Of a DNA stretch of 10,029 nucleotides, positions 6,616 through 10,029 are shown one piece after another (the first letter of the stretch is position 1; each line of letters starts with the position of its first letter). The position numbers were made by a program, and so were the translations under genes. This DNA comes from an uncultured Bacilli bacterium (lineage in GTDB: Bacteria; Bacillota_I; Bacilli_A; RF39; UBA660), in NCBI GenBank assembly GCA_947623845.1, contig CANQHM010000042.1, forward strand, positions 1-10,029, read 5' to 3'. The notes beneath the pieces are model-generated. The model saw only the letters and a list, made by a program, of their open reading frames with translations. It searched no databases and was not told the DNA's origin.

Positions 6616-7737
6616 CTAGTAAGTCTTAATTGGTAATATAAGTTGAATTAAAGATTCATCATTAACTGATTTAATAACAATTGGTTTTACTTCTCCATTA
6701 AGTAATATAAGTACTTGTTCATCATTAAATGTTCTTAAAGCTTCCATCATATATCTTGCACTAAAAGAAATATCTAAATTAGCACTGTTATTACTCTCAA
6801 TCCCAAGTTTTTCTTCGACTTTTCCTACTTCACTAGCATATGATGTAATTACCATTTCATTATTATTAACATTCATCTTTACGACATTCTTATCTTTACT
6901 TTGAGTAAGTAAAGCTGCTCTATCTATGGCATCATAATAATTTTCTAGATTAACATTAATCATATAACTAAATTCTGTTGGAATTAAATTATTGGTATTA
7001 GGATATGTTCCCGCAAGTAAGTTACTTTGGAAAGTAATATTCTTATATTTAAATACCACTTTATTATTGAAGATATGCATTTCGACATCCTCATCTTCAT
7101 CCCCTAAGATCTTATCTAATTCTTGAATATTCTTTCCTGGTATAACAATATTTATTTCATTACTACTTGCTTTATCAAGTTTTACAATCTTCTTCGCTAA
7201 TCTATAAGAATCAGTCGCAATACATTCTAGAATATCTCCTGTAATCTTAATATTTAACCCTGTAAGTAAAGGTCTTAATTCTTGAGTAGATATTGCAAAT
7301 ACGGTTTGATTAATAATCGTTTTAAATAAACTACTTTTAATAATAAATGGATCTTTTACTTCTTCTAATCTTACTTGTGGATATTCTACTGGATTTAAAC
7401 AATTTAAATTATATTCACTACTATCCGTATAAATTCTTATTTTAAGTCCATCTACTATTTCAAAATTAACTACTTCTCCTGGTAACTTTCTTATAATATC
7501 TAAGATAAACTTACTTTGAATTATAATACTTCCTAAAGTATCTACTTTCTTAATTTCTTTTGTTTCAATAAATGTTTTAATTGTTAACTCCGAATCACTA
7601 GCTGTTAAGTATAACCCCTCTTCAGTTAATTCCATTTTTATTCCATTAAGTATTGGAATTACATTTTTAGTTGATATTGCTCTTGTTACATTAACTAAGT
7701 TATTTAATAATATATTCTTATCAATTGAAAATTTCAT
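6616..7737 (-). CDS. dnaN: DNA polymerase III beta subunit (sliding clamp)
   Basis: DnaN forms the homodimeric ring that holds DNA polymerases on DNA and serves as a platform for repair and initiation-control proteins. At 373 residues it has the usual length (B. subtilis 378). The N-terminus MKFSIDKNILLNNLVNVTRAIS, here spanning residues 1-22, is typical, as are IPILNGI, LTASDSELTI and LRPLLTGLN. The C-terminus QLILPIKTY matches the conserved tail that lines the partner-binding pocket (usually QLILPVRTY). An AAGGA ribosome site lies 8 nt before the ATG. The gene is 144 bp downstream of dnaA, the spacer holding the AT-rich unwinding element, and is followed closely by the unknown coiled-coil gene. 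Transcription may come from dnaA or from a weak TTGAAG-N19-TATAAT in the spacer (7781-7811), which is interrupted by a DnaA box. Confidence 0.99.
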   Translation of the reverse strand: MKFSIDKNILLNNLVNVTRAISTKNVIPILNGIKMELTEEGLYLTASDSELTIKTFIETKEIKKVDTLGSIIIQSKFILDIIRKLPGEVVNFEIVDGLKIRIYTDSSEYNLNCLNPVEYPQVRLEEVKDPFIIKSSLFKTIINQTVFAISTQELRPLLTGLNIKITGDILECIATDSYRLAKKIVKLDKASSNEINIVIPGKNIQELDKILGDEDEDVEMHIFNNKVVFKYKNITFQSNLLAGTYPNTNNLIPTEFSYMINVNLENYYDAIDRAALLTQSKDKNVVKMNVNNNEMVITSYASEVGKVEEKLGIESNNSANLDISFSARYMMEALRTFNDEQVLILLNGEVKPIVIKSVNDESLIQLILPIKTY

Positions 7738-7755
7738 AAAATTTTTCCTTCTTTC

Positions 7756-7787
7756 TTTTTATTTTTAATTTATTATATTTATTATAA
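7756..7787. other. Likely DNA unwinding element of oriC
   Basis: Thirty-two consecutive A/T bases lie directly beside tandem DnaA boxes (7788-7805) in the dnaA-dnaN spacer, the same place as the B. subtilis unwinding element. Read on the minus strand away from the boxes, the stretch contains repeated TAA triplets (TAATAAATATAATAA). These resemble the degenerate DnaA-trio motif described for bacterial basal unwinding systems. Assignment as the melting site is inference from position and composition. Confidence 0.6.
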
Positions 7788-7875
7788 CGTGGATAATGTT
7801 TATAACTTCAAAATTACCCTAAATGTGTGTGTTTATCACTGTTTGTGGCTGTTTATAACTTTCCCTTTTTCCACA
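7788..7875. other. oriC, dnaA-dnaN part: DnaA-box cluster
   Basis: Clear boxes are TTATCCACG on the minus strand (7788-7796, 8/9) and TTTTCCACA on the plus strand (7867-7875, fits TTWTNCACA). Directly abutting the first is TTATAAACA on the minus strand (7797-7805), and the same nonamer recurs at 7850-7858. Between them TGTTTATC, TGTTTGTG and TGTTTATA follow each other at exactly 10-bp intervals (7830, 7840, 7850). These could be low-affinity DnaA sites, being one or two mismatches from TTATNCACA. Together with the A/T stretch this is the better candidate for the actual opening site. Confidence 0.7.
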
Positions 7876-7881
7876 ACTATT

Positions 7882-9237
7882 TCACATTTTTGCTTTTATT
7901 TCATTAATTATTTCCTTTAATTGATTATTTTGTTTTAGATCTTCTTCTATTTTTGATATCGCATAGATAATTGTTGAATGATCTCTTCCGCCGAATGCTA
8001 ACCCTATTGCTGGTAATGATTCATCCGTAAGCATTCTTGATAAGTACATGGCAATTTGTCTTGGATATGCTATATTATTACTTCGTTTCTTACCTTTCAT
8101 GGCTTCTACGGTAATCCCATAATAATCCGCCGTTGCTTTTTGAATCATGGCAATATTACTAGTATTGTAAATATTTTGCGATACATCATCTTTTAAGGCT
8201 TCCGAAGCAAAATCTAAAGTAATCGTCTTAGGGCCATTCATTGCTGTATAAGCAACCAATCTATTAATCGCACTTTCAATTCTTCTTACGTCATTATCAT
8301 AGTTATTTGCCACGAATTCAATCGCTTCTTCACTCATCATATTTGCAATAGAAGTATATTTAATCTTATCTTTGATGATACGACACCGTAAGTCGAAATC
8401 TGGTGGATAAATATCTACTGGCAAACCCCAAATAAATCTACTTCTAAGTCTTTCCTCTAGTAATTTTAAATCATCTGGAGACCTATCACTACTTATAATT
8501 ATTTGTTTATTATGTTGATGTAATTCATTAAATGTATGAAAGAACTCATCTTGTGTTTTAGGTGCGCCCACTAAATACTGAATATCATCAATTAGTAAAA
8601 CATCAATATTTCGGTACTTATTCTTAAAATTATTAGCATATTCTACTTGATTAATATTACTAACAATTCCTGTATAATCTTTCATAAATGTTTCACTAGT
8701 AACATATAGCACTTTTAAATTACTATTTTGCACGATATAATTCCCTATTGCGTGCATTAAATGAGTTTTACCAAGTCCACTTTTTCCATATATAAACAAA
8801 GGATTATAAACACTACCTGGTGCTTCTGCTACTGCAAATGCTACCGTCTTCGCAAATTTGTTGGTATCGCCCACTATATAATTATCAAAATTAAGTCGAG
8901 GGATGAGATTACTTTCAAAAGATTCATTATTATTGGTATTGTTAATAACTTTAGGTTTATCTGATTTTTCTTGTTCTTTATCTATATCTTCTTGTAACAC
9001 AAACTTAAAGTCATATTCTTTTTGGGTAAGTTCCATTATAGTATCACACATTAATGAATACCATTTATTCGATAAAATACTAATATGTACTGCCATAGGG
9101 ACTTTAACCGTAATCAAATTCTTATCATTATCAATATTTACGAGTTCTAACGGTTTGAACCAAGTATTGTAGGTCATAGGATTTATCTTTTCTTCTAGTT
9201 TCGCAAGAAAATCATTCCATAAATCCTCGGTATTCAT
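7882..9237 (-). CDS. dnaA: Chromosomal replication initiator protein DnaA
   Basis: DnaA is the AAA+ initiator that binds DnaA boxes and melts oriC. It has 451 residues (B. subtilis 446). Domain I (1-80) has the family's LWNDFLAKLEEKINPMTYNTW region; domain II is a short Asn/Lys-rich linker (about 83-112). Domain III shows Walker A GKSGLGKT (151-158), Walker B VLLIDD (213-218), sensor 1 IIISSDR (246-252) and the arginine finger Arg267 in LRSRFIW. Domain IV has YYGITVEAMKGKKRS (372-386) and the DNA-binding signature AFGGRDHSTII (414-424). The ATG has a strong GGGGGTGA ribosome site; an ATG 7 nt upstream is out of frame. TGA is the stop at the normal end of the protein. DnaA boxes on both sides, one overlapping the promoter -35, suggest autoregulation. 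Confidence 0.99.
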   Translation of the reverse strand: MNTEDLWNDFLAKLEEKINPMTYNTWFKPLELVNIDNDKNLITVKVPMAVHISILSNKWYSLMCDTIMELTQKEYDFKFVLQEDIDKEQEKSDKPKVINNTNNNESFESNLIPRLNFDNYIVGDTNKFAKTVAFAVAEAPGSVYNPLFIYGKSGLGKTHLMHAIGNYIVQNSNLKVLYVTSETFMKDYTGIVSNINQVEYANNFKNKYRNIDVLLIDDIQYLVGAPKTQDEFFHTFNELHQHNKQIIISSDRSPDDLKLLEERLRSRFIWGLPVDIYPPDFDLRCRIIKDKIKYTSIANMMSEEAIEFVANNYDNDVRRIESAINRLVAYTAMNGPKTITLDFASEALKDDVSQNIYNTSNIAMIQKATADYYGITVEAMKGKKRSNNIAYPRQIAMYLSRMLTDESLPAIGLAFGGRDHSTIIYAISKIEEDLKQNNQLKEIINEIKAKM

Positions 9238-9278
9238 TATGCATCACCCCCGATAGTAATACCTGTTAATATAATTGT

Positions 9279-9308
9279 ATAATAGTTGCGAAATTTTTAA
9301 AAGTCTAA
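9279..9308 (-). promoter_or_regulatory. Possible proximal dnaA promoter
   Basis: TTAGAC (9303-9308) and TATTAT (9279-9284) are separated by 18 bp on the minus strand, about 40 bp before the dnaA ATG. The -10 is a 5/6 match but the -35 is poor. It is weaker than the distal candidate at 9357-9385 and may be fortuitous in such AT-rich DNA. Confidence 0.3.
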
Positions 9309-9324
9309 ATTTTCATTCCACAGG

Positions 9325-9504
9325 TTTTCCACAGCTTTATTAACAATTTATTTGTTATAATAAAACACTTTTTTTAACTTATCAACATTATTAACATTTT
9401 TTTTACACACTTGTTTATAATTTTATCCACAATCCATGTTAGTAATGTTAATAACTTATCTAAATCACGTATTTATAGTGTGTATAACTCTTTACATATC
9501 CACA
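9325..9504. other. oriC, upstream part: DnaA-box cluster
   Basis: Within the 340-bp spacer between dnaA and the divergent gene the plus strand has TTTTCCACA (9325-9333), TTATCAACA (9379-9387), TTTTACACA (9401-9409), a perfect TTATCCACA (9423-9431) and ATATCCACA (9496-9504). The minus strand has TTATACACA (9479-9487) and the degenerate TTATAAACA (9412-9420). This corresponds to the incA/incB clusters upstream of dnaA in B. subtilis. A weaker match lies at 9511-9519 on the minus strand. The rest of the spacer holds promoters and no gene. Confidence 0.75.
9357..9385 (-). promoter_or_regulatory. Main candidate dnaA promoter
   Basis: TTGATA (9380-9385) and TATTAT (9357-9362), each 5/6 to consensus, are spaced by the optimal 17 bp. 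The leader would be about 110 nt and would include the DnaA box at 9325-9333. A second DnaA-like box, TTATCAACA (9379-9387), overlaps the -35 hexamer, which would let DnaA repress its own gene. Regulation is inferred from this overlap. Confidence 0.55.
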
Positions 9505-9524
9505 ATTTCTTGTGAATTAATCTC

Positions 9525-9554
9525 TTGACAATTAATTAAGTTTTAATTTATTAT
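9525..9554 (+). promoter_or_regulatory. Promoter of the divergent carboxypeptidase gene
   Basis: A perfect -35 TTGACA (9525-9530) is followed after 18 bp by TATTAT (9549-9554, 5/6). It points away from dnaA, starts about 20 bp after the last DnaA-like box, and leads directly to the AAGGAG ribosome site at 9561-9566. Confidence 0.7.
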
Positions 9555-9577
9555 AAAAATAAGGAGAATACGAAGTT

Positions 9578-10029
9578 ATGAAACGTAAAAGAAGAAGACA
9601 AAGAAAAAGATTATTTATATTTATTATCATTGTTCTTATTTTAGGTATTACATCATATTTTATAGTAACCAAATTTTTTAAAAATCCTAATGAAAATAAT
9701 GATAAAGGAAGTGAACCAACTATAAAAGAAGAAGAACCTAATAAAAATCCTTCCCCTGAAGTAGAAGAACCTGAAACAGAAAATCCAACTGAACCTGAAA
9801 CAGAAGAACCTACGGAAGAAGATCCTAATCTTAAATATGTTGATGGTATTTTAATAGTTAATAAAAGTTTTCCGCTTCCTGCTGATTATGTTCCTAAAGA
9901 TACTTATAAACCCGTTAACGGTCAAGATTCTTGCCAATATTGTGTAACTAATGAAACTTATGAACATTTTAAAGAAATGCAAGCTGATATTGAAGTTTTA
10001 GGTTTAAATATTTGGATTCAAAGTGGTTA
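9578..10029 (+). CDS. Membrane-anchored VanY/M15-type D-alanyl-D-alanine carboxypeptidase, 3' end cut
   Basis: The first 150 residues are visible. A very basic start (MKRKRRRQRKR) leads into one hydrophobic segment (about 12-31), an uncleaved signal anchor that places the rest outside the membrane. Residues 36-85 form a Pro/Glu-rich spacer with EPETE repeats, probably crossing the cell-wall layer. From residue 90 the sequence GILIVNKSFPLPADYVPKDT, then the MQADIEVLGLNIWIQSG segment, matches the start of M15B peptidases (VanY/DacB/LdcB), which trim the terminal D-Ala of peptidoglycan stem peptides. The zinc-binding SxHxxGxAxD and the later ExxWH motifs would lie beyond the edge, so activity cannot be judged. 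A Cys119-x-x-Cys122 pair (SCQYC) between the two conserved blocks is unusual in my experience of the family. AAGGAG lies 11 nt before the ATG. It is divergent from dnaA across oriC. Confidence 0.82.
   Translation, partial: MKRKRRRQRKRLFIFIIIVLILGITSYFIVTKFFKNPNENNDKGSEPTIKEEEPNKNPSPEVEEPETENPTEPETEEPTEEDPNLKYVDGILIVNKSFPLPADYVPKDTYKPVNGQDSCQYCVTNETYEHFKEMQADIEVLGLNIWIQSG

Noticed and set aside
7882..7884. TGA as a Trp codon (Mycoplasma code)
   Set aside because: dnaA ends at this TGA at the normal C-terminus of the family, and Trp positions in conserved motifs use TGG.
8761..9172. Two plus-strand open frames (8761-8964 and 8903-9172)
   Set aside because: Both are antisense to conserved dnaA sequence and have no support as genes.
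9273..9284. TATAAT on the plus strand near the dnaA start as a divergent promoter
   Set aside because: No matching -35 and no downstream gene before the much better TTGACA-N18-TATTAT promoter at 9525-9554.
1..10029. CRISPR arrays, insertion sequences, tRNA or rRNA genes
   Set aside because: No regularly spaced long repeats, transposase-like frames, tRNA-like cloverleaf or rRNA motifs were seen on either strand.

Overview
This is the replication-origin neighbourhood of a low-GC Bacillota-type bacterium. Six genes lie on the minus strand in the order dnaA, dnaN, an unknown gene, a comK-family gene, recF, gyrB, gyrA (cut by the left edge). One gene is divergent on the plus strand and is cut by the right edge. 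The strong AT bias, AGGAGG-type ribosome sites, Bacillus-like protein lengths and the presence of ComK point to the class Bacilli in a broad sense. An uncultured Erysipelotrichales/RF39-like gut lineage is a guess, not something the sequence proves. dnaA ends at TGA exactly where DnaA proteins normally end, and Trp is encoded by TGG. This argues for the standard bacterial code and against the Mycoplasma code.

Right end (9238-10029): a 340-bp intergenic region carries DnaA boxes in both orientations, a dnaA promoter (minus strand) and a strong promoter for a divergent membrane-anchored VanY/M15-type D-Ala-D-Ala carboxypeptidase. In Bacillus the gene divergent from dnaA is rpmH, so synteny is broken here.

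Centre right (6616-9237): dnaA and dnaN are separated by 144 bp holding a second DnaA-box cluster and a 32-bp stretch of pure A/T, the likely unwinding element. oriC is therefore bipartite and flanks dnaA, as in B. subtilis.

Centre (5259-6615): the small S4-domain gene (yaaA/rlbA) usual between dnaN and recF is absent. In its place are a 222-residue coiled-coil protein with a CxxC knuckle, translated right behind dnaN, and a short ComK homologue. Between these two lie a clear rho-independent terminator, a perfect DnaA box with an oriC-like flank, and three TTCGACA-like heptamers spaced exactly 10 bp apart just upstream of an extended -10. The heptamers match the Spo0A box. This junction is the most unusual part of the window.

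Left end (1-5258): recF, gyrB and gyrA are tightly packed, and the ribosome sites of gyrB and gyrA overlap the end of the preceding gene. GyrA has an unusual acidic N-terminal extension. The genes jointly serve initiation (DnaA, oriC), the sliding clamp (DnaN), gap repair (RecF) and supercoiling (GyrA/GyrB), with a competence regulator inserted among them.
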